Program-made: the position numbers and the translations under genes
Assembly (NCBI GenBank): GCA_028223755.1
Contig: JAOIUY010000007.1
Location: forward strand, 56,060 to 120,059
Direction: 5' to 3'
DNA length: 64,000 nt
From: Pseudomonadales bacterium
GTDB lineage: Bacteria > Pseudomonadota > Gammaproteobacteria > Pseudomonadales > UBA7434
The notes under the pieces: model-generated
The model's database searches: none
The model's input: only the letters and a program-made list of their open reading frames with translations
What the model was told of the DNA's origin: nothing
Shown: positions 1 to 8,556 of the stretch, piece by piece
Position numbering within the stretch: position 1 is the first letter of the stretch
Layout: each line of letters opens with the position of its first letter

Positions 1-2
1 CA

Positions 3-548
3 GCCTTTTTTAATGCTGGCTTTTACGATGCAATGGATGGCGAGCAGCGAATGACGCAAGAAGATATTCAAGCTTCATTAGCGGCTTTGCAGCAAGCGAC
101 TCAACAGGCGCAAATGGAAAAGCGTAACTCACAGATGCAAGCTAACTTAGATGCCTCTAATGCGAGTTTGGCTGCTAACGCTGAACAAGACGGTGTTGCG
201 GTGACTGACAGCGGCCTACAGTACAAAGTGCTAACCGCCGGTGATGGCGCAACCCCAACTTCTTCGGATACCGTGACTGTTCACTACGAAGGTCGTCTAT
301 TTGATGGCACTGTATTTGATAGTTCGATTGCACGTGGCGAACCGGCAACCTTCCCTGTAGGCGGTGTTATTGCCGGTTGGACTGAAGCATTGCAGCTTAT
401 GACAGTTGGCTCCAAATGGCAGTTATTTATTCCTGCGGATTTAGCCTACGGCGAAAGCGGTGCAGGTAATGTGATACAGCCTAATTCGGCATTGGTTTTT
501 GATGTTGAATTACTTGCGATTCAGGATGATTCTGCAGCCGCTGAATAA
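3..548 (+). CDS. FKBP-type peptidyl-prolyl cis-trans isomerase, FklB-like (5' end outside window)
   Basis: Prolyl isomerase that assists protein folding. The frame is open to the left edge, so the true start and part of the N-terminal dimerisation domain are missing; the ATG at 33 is only an internal Met. Visible are a Gln/Ala-rich helical segment and then a complete FKBP domain over roughly the last 115 residues, with [18 protein letters not shown], a GW-E-L core ([10 protein letters not shown]) and the closing [19 protein letters not shown] block. The layout resembles cytoplasmic FklB or periplasmic FkpA; without the N-terminus a signal peptide cannot be judged. As I recall, Pseudomonas also carries an FKBP gene near algQ (rsd). 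Function is secure, subtype less so. Confidence 0.9.
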   Translation, partial: AFFNAGFYDAMDGEQRMTQEDIQASLAALQQATQQAQMEKRNSQMQANLDASNASLAANAEQDGVAVTDSGLQYKVLTAGDGATPTSSDTVTVHYEGRLFDGTVFDSSIARGEPATFPVGGVIAGWTEALQLMTVGSKWQLFIPADLAYGESGAGNVIQPNSALVFDVELLAIQDDSAAAE

Positions 549-590
549 TTTGTTTTAAAGTCTTAATAGAAGAATAAATAATAGAAAAAT

Positions 591-628
591 AAAAAGCCGG
601 CATGATTTTTATCATGCCGGCTTTTTTT
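591..628. terminator. Bidirectional intrinsic terminator after the FKBP gene
   Basis: A perfect 16-bp stem (arms 591-606 and 611-626, core AAGCCGGCATGAT) with a TTTT loop is flanked by A on the left and a T run on the right. It can stop transcripts from both the FKBP gene and the convergent WD40 gene. Confidence 0.9.
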
Positions 629-685
629 ATATACAGTTTTTATAATGGTGCTATTAGCAGACGATCTATTCTATTGCGTCGTAAT

Positions 686-1720
686 TTATTTTAGTTGATG
701 AATAAAGCCGTCAGAAGTAATGGCGCTATAAGTTGCAGTGTTAGATATTGTATTGTTAGAAGTCGAATTGTTTGATCGACTGTCGTTGAATGCTAAGGCA
801 AGAACAGATGCGCTTGTAGGCGCAACAGCATCGCGTTTCGGCATCATCCATCGTTTTATTTCGGTTAATGCTTGAGTATCCCAAAGTTGTACGGACCGAT
901 GTGACGTCCCCGTCAATAAGTATTTACTGTCTTTAGAAAAAGCCACGGCAGTAAAAGCTAAACCGCGAGAAAGTGCTGAGCTCGCTAATGGTATTTCGCC
1001 TTTTAATTTCCCCGTTGCTGTATCCCATAATACCGCTCTATCGTATTTGGCCATCGTAAAAGCGAGTTTACCGTCGGGTGATAATTTAACGAGTTGAACT
1101 TCAGCTTGGTGTTGCCATTGCTGTAACAGTTTGGCGCTGTCTAAGTCCCACAGTTTGGCAGAGTAATCATCGGAGCCCGTTAATACAAAGCTTTTGCGAC
1201 TATGAAAGTCGACCGAAGTCACTCTAGCTTGATGGTAATACACCTGCTTTACGCCACCATTGCGCACATCAAATAATGCGGCACTATGATCGACAAGCCC
1301 GAGTAAAGCGAGGTTAGCATTAGGTAGTAGGCTGATATCGAGAATTTCACTGGGCGCAGTCCAGTAGGACATACCGGCGCCGCTCTTCGTATTCCATAAC
1401 ACCATTGTTTGTGGTGTAGCAGTGATCGCGTAATGCTGATCAGGCGAAAAAGCTAATTGGGTGATTTCTGAGAACTGCCCTTTTTTATGGTTCCAGTTAA
1501 AGCGTCGCTCGTTATCATGGGTACGCCAAAGGCTGCTGCCATGATTGATAGAACCCACTATCGCCTGCGCACCATCGGCACTAAGGCTGGCAGAATATAA
1601 ACCTTGTATGGCATATTCAGAACTTGATTCTGGCGCAGATCCGCCGGAGCAAGCGATTAAGCCAATCGGTATGCTCAAGAGTAATAATAGAAACCGTAAA
1701 CAGCGCTTAGGCAAAGTCAT
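686..1720 (-). CDS. WD40-repeat outer-membrane/periplasmic lipoprotein
   Basis: The first 24 residues form a lipoprotein signal peptide: basic MTLPKR, a Leu-rich core and lipobox LIAC with Cys24. The rest is a run of WD40-like beta-propeller blades, each ending in a W-N/D signature (VLWNTKSG, ALFDVRNG, KLWDLDSA, VLWDTATG, QLWDTQAL). Blades of this kind usually serve as protein-binding scaffolds; no catalytic residues are visible. The C-terminal part holds a Ser/Asn-rich stretch (SRSNNSTSNNTISNT) that looks like slippage-prone low complexity. The gene is monocistronic, converges on the FKBP gene and shares its terminator. The binding partner cannot be named from sequence. Confidence 0.75.
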   Translation of the reverse strand: MTLPKRCLRFLLLLLSIPIGLIACSGGSAPESSSEYAIQGLYSASLSADGAQAIVGSINHGSSLWRTHDNERRFNWNHKKGQFSEITQLAFSPDQHYAITATPQTMVLWNTKSGAGMSYWTAPSEILDISLLPNANLALLGLVDHSAALFDVRNGGVKQVYYHQARVTSVDFHSRKSFVLTGSDDYSAKLWDLDSAKLLQQWQHQAEVQLVKLSPDGKLAFTMAKYDRAVLWDTATGKLKGEIPLASSALSRGLAFTAVAFSKDSKYLLTGTSHRSVQLWDTQALTEIKRWMMPKRDAVAPTSASVLALAFNDSRSNNSTSNNTISNTATYSAITSDGFIHQLK

Positions 1721-1873
1721 AGACCATACTCAGTTGAATATTGTGTTGGAGCTATTTGTATTAAAACTATAAATAGTAGCAGTATGAAGGTAGCGTAAAT
1801 TCACAGCGCTTGCCAATAATTATTGACGGTAAATAAAGTGTTTAGGCAGTGAGAAAATATTAGCAGGGGGGAA

Positions 1874-1938
1874 TTTAGAATATGGGGCTAGTACCGCCGC
1901 CCTGAGGGGTAGCGATCGGCACTAGTCCATAATCTAAA
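1874..1938. repeat. Long imperfect inverted repeat with structured loop
   Basis: Arms 1874-1892 and 1921-1938 pair over about 16 bases (TTTAGA, TATGG, CTAGT segments) with one mismatch and one bulge. The 28-base loop contains its own small hairpins (CCC-TGA-GGG and GCCG/CGGC). There is no T tract on either exit side, so it is not a standard terminator. It lies just downstream of rsd. Confidence 0.5.
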
Positions 1939-1953
1939 AAAAGATGTAGCAGA

Positions 1954-2442
1954 TTAAGCGTTAGCGACTAACTCGCTGTGCGAGTAGTGCAAGCTTTCAA
2001 TCAGTTGATCTTCAAGCTCAAAACGTGAAACTAAGGTTTCGCCTAACAATGATAATTCACGTGCCAAGTTTGGATTGACTGCATCGGTCGAGAAAAAAGC
2101 ATCGAAGCTGTCATTAAATGCTAGAGCCACTTCAGTCGTGTTACTGACTTCTGGGTAGAGTCGACGCGCTACATCTAAGCCTTTGCCATCGTTGAATTCT
2201 TCAGCTTCTTGAATCAAGTGGTCATAGACTTCGAAATGGCCGGCTGAAATATAATCAACCATCAGTTCGCAGAAATGACGCAAGCCTTCGGAGGTATCTT
2301 TTGCATAGATAGATGAAGAGTCGTGAACACCACTTATAGTGCAAAACTCGACGATTAATTCTTGTCGTTGTTGCAGCCAGCTATCTAAAATTTTGCTGAC
2401 GCCGCCCCAGCGTTCTTTGATCGATTTACAATTATCTAACAT
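1954..2442 (-). CDS. rsd: Regulator of sigma D (Rsd/AlgQ family)
   Basis: Rsd binds the housekeeping sigma factor RpoD and shifts RNA polymerase towards alternative sigma factors; the Pseudomonas member AlgQ affects alginate and virulence genes. About 162 residues, the usual family length, all helical. Family blocks are visible: KILDSWLQQRQELIVEF, an FCELMVDYISAGHFEVYDHL stretch (residues ~75-95) and SLLGETLVSRFELEDQLI near the C-terminus. I start at the ATG at 2442, which has AAGGA about eight bases upstream; a GTG codon just before it is also in frame. The neighbour is dsbB on the same strand, an arrangement I recall from Pseudomonas (algQ-dsbH). Confidence 0.9.
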   Translation of the reverse strand: MLDNCKSIKERWGGVSKILDSWLQQRQELIVEFCTISGVHDSSSIYAKDTSEGLRHFCELMVDYISAGHFEVYDHLIQEAEEFNDGKGLDVARRLYPEVSNTTEVALAFNDSFDAFFSTDAVNPNLARELSLLGETLVSRFELEDQLIESLHYSHSELVANA

Positions 2443-2903
2443 CACATGTTTCCTTTTTTAGCCCTATCACCATCGTGGTGCTGATGGCGTTGATTAAACG
2501 CATTGTTGTAGTCATGTTGCGATGACGATGCTTTGTCTGTCGCTGGATTGTTTGGCACCTACCTTTTTAACTTGCCATCTAATGGCATGAAGACATCAAT
2601 CAGTACTGTCAAAAATTGATAAATGCTTTCGTGTTCACATTCGAATCACTAGCTGCCACGCTATTGAGTTCGCATACTTGTTGTGAAAGTTACTATTGAG
2701 CTTAGAAAAGGAATAAGCCTTTCTCAAGAAATCACTACGCCAACAATTAACAATAATTTTAGGATGATAGGGTAAGATATTGTTTTTATTGAATAAAAAA
2801 GGATTTTAAGACGGGTGATTAGCGCCATAAAAGCACTTGCATAGAATAAAATGTAAGTAAGCGCTAACTAATTTAGAGGGGGTTTGCTTATTTTGTGAAC
2901 AAC
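2443..2903. other. Intergenic region rsd-dsbB, no gene seen
   Basis: About 460 bases, AT-rich, without a convincing reading frame. The rsd ribosome-binding site lies at the left end. An imperfect stem at 2696-2727 (TTGAG...CCTTTCTCAA) could end dsbB transcripts, but it lacks a T tract. No known RNA family or operator was recognised. Confidence 0.5.
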
Positions 2904-3413
2904 CTATACGGCTTTATTGATCCTTGATTGAAGGAGCCATGAAACCGCGAGGCCGATAAAAATAATGACTGTCCAGCCAGGAATACTAAGACCTAAAAAC
3001 CGCCAAACGACTTCGGCACAATTGCCGTCACCACGAAGCAGGATACTTAGAGCATCAGTGAGTGGGAATGTTTGGAAAATAAAATCGAGGCTAGGTCCGC
3101 ATGCCGGTGCTTGATCAGCGGGCAAACTCTGTAGATAAAGTTGGCGCGATGCAATGCCTGCACCAGCAAGAGAAATTGCGATACCGATAAGCGCATAAAT
3201 TCTAGCGCCTAATAAAGCAGGCTTGTGAAGTAGAGCAATTAATCCGAGACAACTGCAGGTGAATAAAAAGAATCGTTGGGTGATACACAGAGCGCAGGGT
3301 TCAAGACCTTCGAAATATTGAAGGTAGTAACCAAAACTGAGTAAACACAAAGGAACAATAAAAATACCCAGACGCAAATTACGCGCAGTGAGCAGAGATT
3401 GAAAATTTAACAT
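2904..3413 (-). CDS. dsbB: Disulfide bond formation protein B
   Basis: Inner-membrane quinone reductase that reoxidises DsbA. The 169-residue protein shows four hydrophobic helices, the quinone-proximal CxxC pair in PCALC after the first periplasmic stretch, and the second Cys pair in the larger periplasmic loop (ACGPSLDF ... GNCAEV). Length fits the family. The frame stays open further upstream to 3509, but I start at 3413 because GGAG sits seven bases before this ATG and homologous proteins begin here, just ahead of the first membrane helix. It is divergent from the FliL-like gene. Whether it serves the main DsbA or a dedicated one cannot be told. Confidence 0.93.
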   Translation of the reverse strand: MLNFQSLLTARNLRLGIFIVPLCLLSFGYYLQYFEGLEPCALCITQRFFLFTCSCLGLIALLHKPALLGARIYALIGIAISLAGAGIASRQLYLQSLPADQAPACGPSLDFIFQTFPLTDALSILLRGDGNCAEVVWRFLGLSIPGWTVIIFIGLAVSWLLQSRINKAV

Positions 3414-3576
3414 TGTTGGCTCCAAAGTGGACAGTTGAGAGAGTGATTCACGAATATCATCAACTATACTAAAAAGTAGGTAGTGGATTTTATCTATGAT
3501 TATTTCCACTCGATTGATTAAGTATATTGTAAAAACAGCAAAATAGTATGACTAACTTGGTAACAGGGGTGATTTC

Positions 3577-4059
3577 GTGGAGAGAGTGGTGGGGAGAGTA
3601 GTGGAAAAGGTAGTCGAGGTAAGCGTGGCGAGATCTATTGCTAGTAATCAATGCATATCCCTTTTTTTTATACGGGTAGTTGGGATGCTTTGGGGTTCGC
3701 AAGGTGTATCTGCTGCCGAGGATGAAGAAATGGCGACACAATCGAGCTATGTTGCGATTGAGCCTGCGCTAGTGACTAATTATGGCGGTCCTGGACGATT
3801 GCGATATATGAGTGTTGAGGTGTCGTTGCGGGTAAGTGGGGTTGAAGCTGAAAATAGTGTTTTGCATCATATGCCACAGATAAAGGATACACTGTTGAAT
3901 CTATTTGCAGTACAAACCAATGAAACGATCGAGACTGCCGAAGGCAAAGAGACGCTGCGTCAACAATCTTTCGAGGCGGTTTCAAGCGTACTGCTTGAAG
4001 AAGAAAAAGAAATGCATTTAGAGGATATTCTTTTTACTAGCTTTGTTGTTTATCGGTAA
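3577..4059 (+). CDS. FliL-like membrane-anchored or secreted protein
   Basis: The C-terminal ~100 residues match the FliL fold: YVAIEPALVTNY, RYMSVEVSLRV, then HHMPQIKDTLLNLFAVQT, an EGKETLRQ helix and the closing DILFTSFVVYR. FliL stabilises flagellar motor stators, but no flagellar gene is nearby, so this is probably one of the solitary FliL-domain proteins. The GTG start at 3577 follows an AGGGGT motif. The first 16 codons are a 12-bp imperfect tandem repeat (ERVV, GRVV, EKVV, EVSV), followed by a hydrophobic segment ending in VSAAE that could be a signal peptide or anchor. Start choice is uncertain because the extra N-terminus is unusual. It converges on gshA. Confidence 0.6.
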   Translation: MERVVGRVVEKVVEVSVARSIASNQCISLFFIRVVGMLWGSQGVSAAEDEEMATQSSYVAIEPALVTNYGGPGRLRYMSVEVSLRVSGVEAENSVLHHMPQIKDTLLNLFAVQTNETIETAEGKETLRQQSFEAVSSVLLEEEKEMHLEDILFTSFVVYR

Positions 4060-4091
4060 GTCGCTATTCTAAAATTTAGAAATCCGCTATT

Positions 4092-5702
4092 TTACTGTTC
4101 GAAATAATGCGTAAGAAAGGCATCAAAAGAAATAGTGTCCTGCCGTTCAATATCACGTTGACTGGCCATCGATTGTTCTGCAATGGCCAGTAAATTATTT
4201 TTTTGCTGAGGTTCAACAGTTTGTTTTTTATATTGTTCAGCGTGGGCTTTAGACATACGCATACTAAAATCAATATGCGATTCTTTTTCTTTTTCCATCG
4301 TTTCTAATATTTTTGCCGCAGGCGTGAGTGAGGCATCAGTAATTTTTTCGCGTTGTGAGGCGATGGACTGTGCATAGAGATTGGAGTTATGGGCTTTGTC
4401 GAGTTGCTTACTGACACTCTCTATACGATCAATAATATTGTTAGCACAATCACGCATGGGCACTTCGTTTTTGCCACAAAAACCCCGCAGATCTGGGTCT
4501 CGGCCATGGTGCACGATACGCGCTTGATTTTGACTGATTAAACGAAATTCTTCTTCATCACACTGCGGACTATCATCGAGTAAACAATATAATAAAAATG
4601 AATCGAGAAAGCGGATAGTTTCTGCATCAATGCCAGCCGGTAAAAAAGGATTAATATCCAAACAGCGAACTTCAATATATTCGACACCGCGTTCTTTTAG
4701 CGCTTTTAATGGTGTCTCGCCACTTTGGGCAACACATTTGGGCCGAATAGGCGAATAAAATTCATTTTCGATTTGCAGTAAAGACGATGATAGCTGTTGA
4801 TATTCATCACCCTGTTTTACTCCGAGATCTTCATAATCCGAATAGGGGGTTCGCAATGCACAGCTAAGTGTATCGATATAATTTTCTAAGGTGTTGTAGC
4901 AAACGAATAAAGATTGCTGAGCTGAGCTTTGATAGCCTAAATCGCCCATCCGCAAAGAGGTCGCCAAGGGCTGAAAAAGATCGGTAGTGTTTAACTCGTC
5001 AAGTGTATTTTCGCGACCCTGAACAAAGGATTTGTCGACACAGGGGGCGGCACCAAACAAATAAATAAGCAGCCAATAGTTGCGTCGAAAATTACGGATC
5101 AGATCAAAATAGCGTTCATCAATGTAGTGCTGGAGATGAGTATGATGGGTGCTAGCACTGCATTTAGCCTGTTCAAATGCACGATGCCAGTAGGCTTCGG
5201 GGAGTGAAAAATTATAATGAATACCGGCCACGGTTTGCATTGCTCGGCCATAGCGCAATCCAAGGCCGTTTCTGTAGACAGTTTTCATAGTAGCAATGTT
5301 AGATGTGCCATATTGCGCTAAAGGTATATCAGTATCAGCAGGTAGTATGCAGGGCATACTTGCGCCCCAGATAATTTCATCGGCTAATTGTTGATAGGCA
5401 AGGCTGTGAATATCGTTTAAATAATTAAGCGTTTCGTCAATAGATTCAAATACGGGCGTAATAAACTCAAGCAGTGATTCACTAAAGTCAGTCGTTAGCC
5501 AAGAATTTGTTAAAGCAGAACCCAGTGCGGCCGGATGAGGAGTTAAAGCTAGGCAGCCATTGCCGTCTGTACGCAGTCCTTCTTTTTCAATACCGCGCTG
5601 TATGCGACGAAGTAAACCGACAACTTCATTCTGGGTGATTAAGGCCAGATTGTCTTCAAAAAAAACGGCTTTACTCGAAGTGTTTTTATGCGTAGCTGGC
5701 AC
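4092..5702 (-). CDS. gshA: Glutamate-cysteine ligase, proteobacterial type
   Basis: First step of glutathione synthesis: ATP-dependent joining of glutamate (gamma-carboxyl) and cysteine. At 536 residues it matches the gammaproteobacterial enzyme. Signatures include RGIEKEGLRT near residue 36, TDFSESLLEFITP, the substrate-site block MQTVAGIHYNFSLPEAYW, RMGDLGYQS and EVRCLDINPF. The start is GTG at 5702, with an AAGAGA about nine bases ahead. It has its own transcription unit, convergent with the FliL-like gene. gshB is not in the window. Confidence 0.96.
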   Translation of the reverse strand: MPATHKNTSSKAVFFEDNLALITQNEVVGLLRRIQRGIEKEGLRTDGNGCLALTPHPAALGSALTNSWLTTDFSESLLEFITPVFESIDETLNYLNDIHSLAYQQLADEIIWGASMPCILPADTDIPLAQYGTSNIATMKTVYRNGLGLRYGRAMQTVAGIHYNFSLPEAYWHRAFEQAKCSASTHHTHLQHYIDERYFDLIRNFRRNYWLLIYLFGAAPCVDKSFVQGRENTLDELNTTDLFQPLATSLRMGDLGYQSSAQQSLFVCYNTLENYIDTLSCALRTPYSDYEDLGVKQGDEYQQLSSSLLQIENEFYSPIRPKCVAQSGETPLKALKERGVEYIEVRCLDINPFLPAGIDAETIRFLDSFLLYCLLDDSPQCDEEEFRLISQNQARIVHHGRDPDLRGFCGKNEVPMRDCANNIIDRIESVSKQLDKAHNSNLYAQSIASQREKITDASLTPAAKILETMEKEKESHIDFSMRMSKAHAEQYKKQTVEPQQKNNLLAIAEQSMASQRDIERQDTISFDAFLTHYFEQ

Positions 5703-5939
5703 AATGAAAATCTCTTGGTAGATTGCGAGTGATAAATTTTATCAATAATTAGGAAACTATAAGACTTAGTTTAACAGATCTCATGTGAATACCTATTGAA
5801 AAATAGGATTGATGATTATTAATTATATCTATGCACATAATAGGAGATAGTGTTTACTGAAAAATCTCATTAACATTTGTAAGATTTAATTGTCACAGGT
5901 TCTTAAGATAGGTCAAGATGAATAAAAGGTGTGTTAGTG

Positions 5940-6602
5940 ATGATTAAAGAAGCTCAAGCTGTCCTTGATTTCTGGTTTGGCGAAAATGCAAACGATGTTG
6001 TCATGGGGCGTGATAAGCTTTGGTTTAGTGATGGTTCCGAGGTTGACTTACAGATAAAAAAACAATTTTCTTCATTAGTCGTAGATGCAAAAGAGCAGCG
6101 GCTAGCCCATTGGGAGAAAAACCCTAAAAGTCACTTGGCATTAATTATATTGCTCGACCAATTCACGCGGAATATTTTTCGTGAGTCAGCTCAAGCTTTT
6201 AGCTGTGACGAGCAAGTAAGGGTTATTTGTCATCAGGGACTACAACAAGGATTTGATCGTCAATTATCAGTCAGTGAGCGAGTGTTTTACTATTTGCCAT
6301 TAGAGCATTCAGAATTAATCGCTGATCAGCAACTGTGTGTGCGGCTGCTAAAACAATTGGCTGATAAAGTTGAAAAGCGGTATGCAAGCAGGAGTGAGTA
6401 TAGAAGTATAGATGAGGATGTAGATGAGCATTCTAATCAATACCAGAAAATGTTTGCTTCCTATATCGAGTATGCTGTTTTGCATCATGATATTATTGCC
6501 GAGTATGGTCGGTTCCCGCATCGCAACAGACTATTAGGCCGGCAGTCAACTGAGGCAGAGCTAGCATATTTAAAAAATGATGGTCATAGCTTCGGACAAT
6601 AA
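5940..6602 (+). CDS. DUF924 family protein
   Basis: A 220-residue helical protein of the DUF924 family, whose biochemical role is not established. Family hallmarks: VLDFWFGE at the N-terminus, LIILLDQFTRNIFRES in the middle and FYYLPLEHSE, followed by HNRLLGRQST-like and FGQ ends. I place the start at ATG 5940, about ten bases after AAAGG; in-frame GTG codons at 5931 and 5937 are alternatives. The last codons and the stop are the first unit of a short tandem repeat that continues into the spacer. The downstream yihY-like gene is 80 bases away on the same strand. Confidence 0.8.
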   Translation: MIKEAQAVLDFWFGENANDVVMGRDKLWFSDGSEVDLQIKKQFSSLVVDAKEQRLAHWEKNPKSHLALIILLDQFTRNIFRESAQAFSCDEQVRVICHQGLQQGFDRQLSVSERVFYYLPLEHSELIADQQLCVRLLKQLADKVEKRYASRSEYRSIDEDVDEHSNQYQKMFASYIEYAVLHHDIIAEYGRFPHRNRLLGRQSTEAELAYLKNDGHSFGQ

Positions 6603-6642
6603 TCCATGACTTTGGAAGTAATCCATAACTTCGGAAAAAAAG
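6585..6642 (+). repeat. Three imperfect 19-20 bp tandem repeats over a stop codon
   Basis: Units 6585-6604, 6605-6623 and 6624-6642 share CAT-ACTT-GGA-TAATC. The first unit carries the final codons and stop of the DUF924 gene; the others are non-coding. Confidence 0.7.
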
Positions 6643-6682
6643 AAAAATAAATGTATAAAAACCATTTATCTAAAGGTTGAGT

Positions 6683-8035
6683 ATGATTGAATCAAATATT
6701 TTGCAACAAAATATCCAGCGAATAAATCATTGGTTATGGGATACGAATATCAACGAATCTGCACTATGGCAGCGCTCGATGATAAAGTTTTTTCAGATAA
6801 TGTATGCAGTGATACGTGACTTACGCGATGGCCAGTTAAGTCTGCGAGCAATGAGCTTGGTTTATACCACAGTCATTGCCATTGTCCCGCTGTTAGCGTT
6901 GAGTTTTTCGGTCTTAAAAGGTTTTGGATTGCATAATGAAGTTGAGCCGGCTTTGCTAGAGGCATTAGTTTCATTGGGTGATAAGCGCTTTGATATTGTC
7001 AGCAATGTTATGGGTTTTATCGATAATATAAAGGTAGGCGTATTAGGCGCTGTTGGTTTTGCACTTTTGATTTACAGTGTGATATCAATGATGCATAAAA
7101 TTGAAAATTCATTTAATTACACTTGGCAAATCAAACGCGATAGAAACATGTCTCAACGTTTTCGTGATTATCTTAGTGTGATTTTTGTAGCGCCATTAAT
7201 GATTTTTTTATCGGCAGCTATTACCACGTCGGCCAATACCGGCGTGGTCATTTCTTATATTGAAGCGCTTCCAGCAGGCGCAGACTTTGTTGGCTTTATT
7301 AGCACCTTGATCCCTTATTTAATTATGTCTTGGGGATTTGCTTTTATTTATATGTTTTTGCCCAATACACGCGTCAAAATGCTTGCCGCTTTTGTTGGTG
7401 GTTTAGTGACTGCAATTATTTGGAAATTTATGGGCTGGGGCGTATCGACATTTGTCGCTAACTCAGCAAGCAGTATTGCTATTTATTCAGCATTTGCATC
7501 GGTCATTATTTTAATGGTCTGGATGTATGTTGGTTGGCTTGTGTTATTAGTCGGCGCCAGTGTTTCATTTTATTTTCAAAATCCGCAATACATTCTTATT
7601 CGACGTGATGACGTTCAGCTCAATGGTGAAGATTCTGAAAGCCTTGCGCTAAGCCTGTTATATCTTATTGGTTTACATTACCACAAAAATCTAGCCGCAT
7701 GGGAGATCGACTTATTAGCAAAACGATTAAGTGTTGCGCCGCATTTGGTTGATGAGATGATAGATTTCCTTGAGTCCCTGGGCTATATCGTCCGAGCTGG
7801 CGAGTCATCTTTATTAATTTATCCAGCTCAACCTATAGAGAAAATAATAGTTGCCCAAGTGTTAAGGCAGTTACGTGAACAGGGCTTAAACGCAAAGCAC
7901 TCAAAAGCAGTTGATTGTGAGGTGAGTGGTGAGCCAGCAGTGACCTATTTACTTAATGATTTACGAGAAGCGATTGACCAGCGTTTTGGAAAGGTAACCT
8001 TAAAAGATATTATTGATAGCCGAGAATCTTTATAG
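6683..8035 (+). CDS. yihY: YihY/BrkB family inner-membrane protein
   Basis: Polytopic membrane protein of the YihY/virulence factor BrkB family, formerly mislabelled ribonuclease BN; the molecular function is not known. Residues ~35-300 hold six hydrophobic helices with the family patterns SLVYTTVIAIVPLLALSFSV, FNYTWQIKRDR and YLIMSWGFAFIYMFLPNT. The C-terminal ~130 residues form a soluble domain that resembles a winged helix (SVAPHLVDEMIDFLESLGYI). Start ATG 6683 has AAGG seven bases ahead; an in-frame TTG at 6677 is less likely. The stop is one base before the start of the glycosylase gene, suggesting an operon and translational coupling. Confidence 0.88.
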   Translation: MIESNILQQNIQRINHWLWDTNINESALWQRSMIKFFQIMYAVIRDLRDGQLSLRAMSLVYTTVIAIVPLLALSFSVLKGFGLHNEVEPALLEALVSLGDKRFDIVSNVMGFIDNIKVGVLGAVGFALLIYSVISMMHKIENSFNYTWQIKRDRNMSQRFRDYLSVIFVAPLMIFLSAAITTSANTGVVISYIEALPAGADFVGFISTLIPYLIMSWGFAFIYMFLPNTRVKMLAAFVGGLVTAIIWKFMGWGVSTFVANSASSIAIYSAFASVIILMVWMYVGWLVLLVGASVSFYFQNPQYILIRRDDVQLNGEDSESLALSLLYLIGLHYHKNLAAWEIDLLAKRLSVAPHLVDEMIDFLESLGYIVRAGESSLLIYPAQPIEKIIVAQVLRQLREQGLNAKHSKAVDCEVSGEPAVTYLLNDLREAIDQRFGKVTLKDIIDSRESL

Positions 8036-8036
8036 A

Positions 8037-8552
8037 ATGATTCATAGTTTCCCATCGGTTGTAAGCGCAGGTGCTACGCGATTGGTTTTAGGCAGTATGC
8101 CAGGTCAGCGCTCTCTACAGGAAAATCGATATTATGCCCATCCACAGAATGCGTTTTGGCGAATCATCTTTGCGCTTTTTGATAGTGTTGAGAATGATAA
8201 GCGTCAAATTGATAATAACTATGCTCATGGTTTGCAATTATTAAAGAGTGCTGACATTGGACTGTGGGATGTATTACAAACGTGTGAGCGAGAGGGTAGT
8301 TTAGATGCTGATATTATCGAGACATCTGTTGTAGCCAATGACTTTTCAAAATTACTAGCAGAATATCCGACGATAAAAAAAATCTATTTTAATGGTGCAA
8401 AAGCAGAGCAGCTTTATAAGCGACATGTTCTTCCAGTTTTAGATGATCAGGCAAGAAATTTAACGATGGTCAAACTTCCTTCGACAAGCCCGGCTTATGC
8501 TGCAATGAGTTTTGAAAAAAAACTACAGCTATGGAGTCAGGTCGCGCAATAA
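8037..8552 (+). CDS. DNA-deoxyinosine (hypoxanthine) glycosylase, UDG superfamily family 6
   Basis: Base-excision repair enzyme of the uracil-DNA glycosylase superfamily, resembling the hypoxanthine-DNA glycosylase group that removes deaminated adenine. Visible are motif 1 LGSMPGQRSL followed by YYAHPQNAFWRII, the central ADIGLWDVLQ, and the motif 2 block LPSTSPAYA. 171 residues, within the usual size. The ATG at 8037 directly follows the yihY stop; a TTG at 8013 in the same frame lies inside yihY and is not favoured. Assignment to family 6 rather than to a mismatch (MUG) type rests on the asparagine in PQNAFW and overall pattern, so substrate is inferred. Confidence 0.8.
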   Translation: MIHSFPSVVSAGATRLVLGSMPGQRSLQENRYYAHPQNAFWRIIFALFDSVENDKRQIDNNYAHGLQLLKSADIGLWDVLQTCEREGSLDADIIETSVVANDFSKLLAEYPTIKKIYFNGAKAEQLYKRHVLPVLDDQARNLTMVKLPSTSPAYAAMSFEKKLQLWSQVAQ

Positions 8553-8556
8553 TCCA

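Noticed and set aside
1874..1938. Integron attC site
   Set aside because: No RYYYAAC/GTTRRRY boxes and no integrase or cassette genes nearby.
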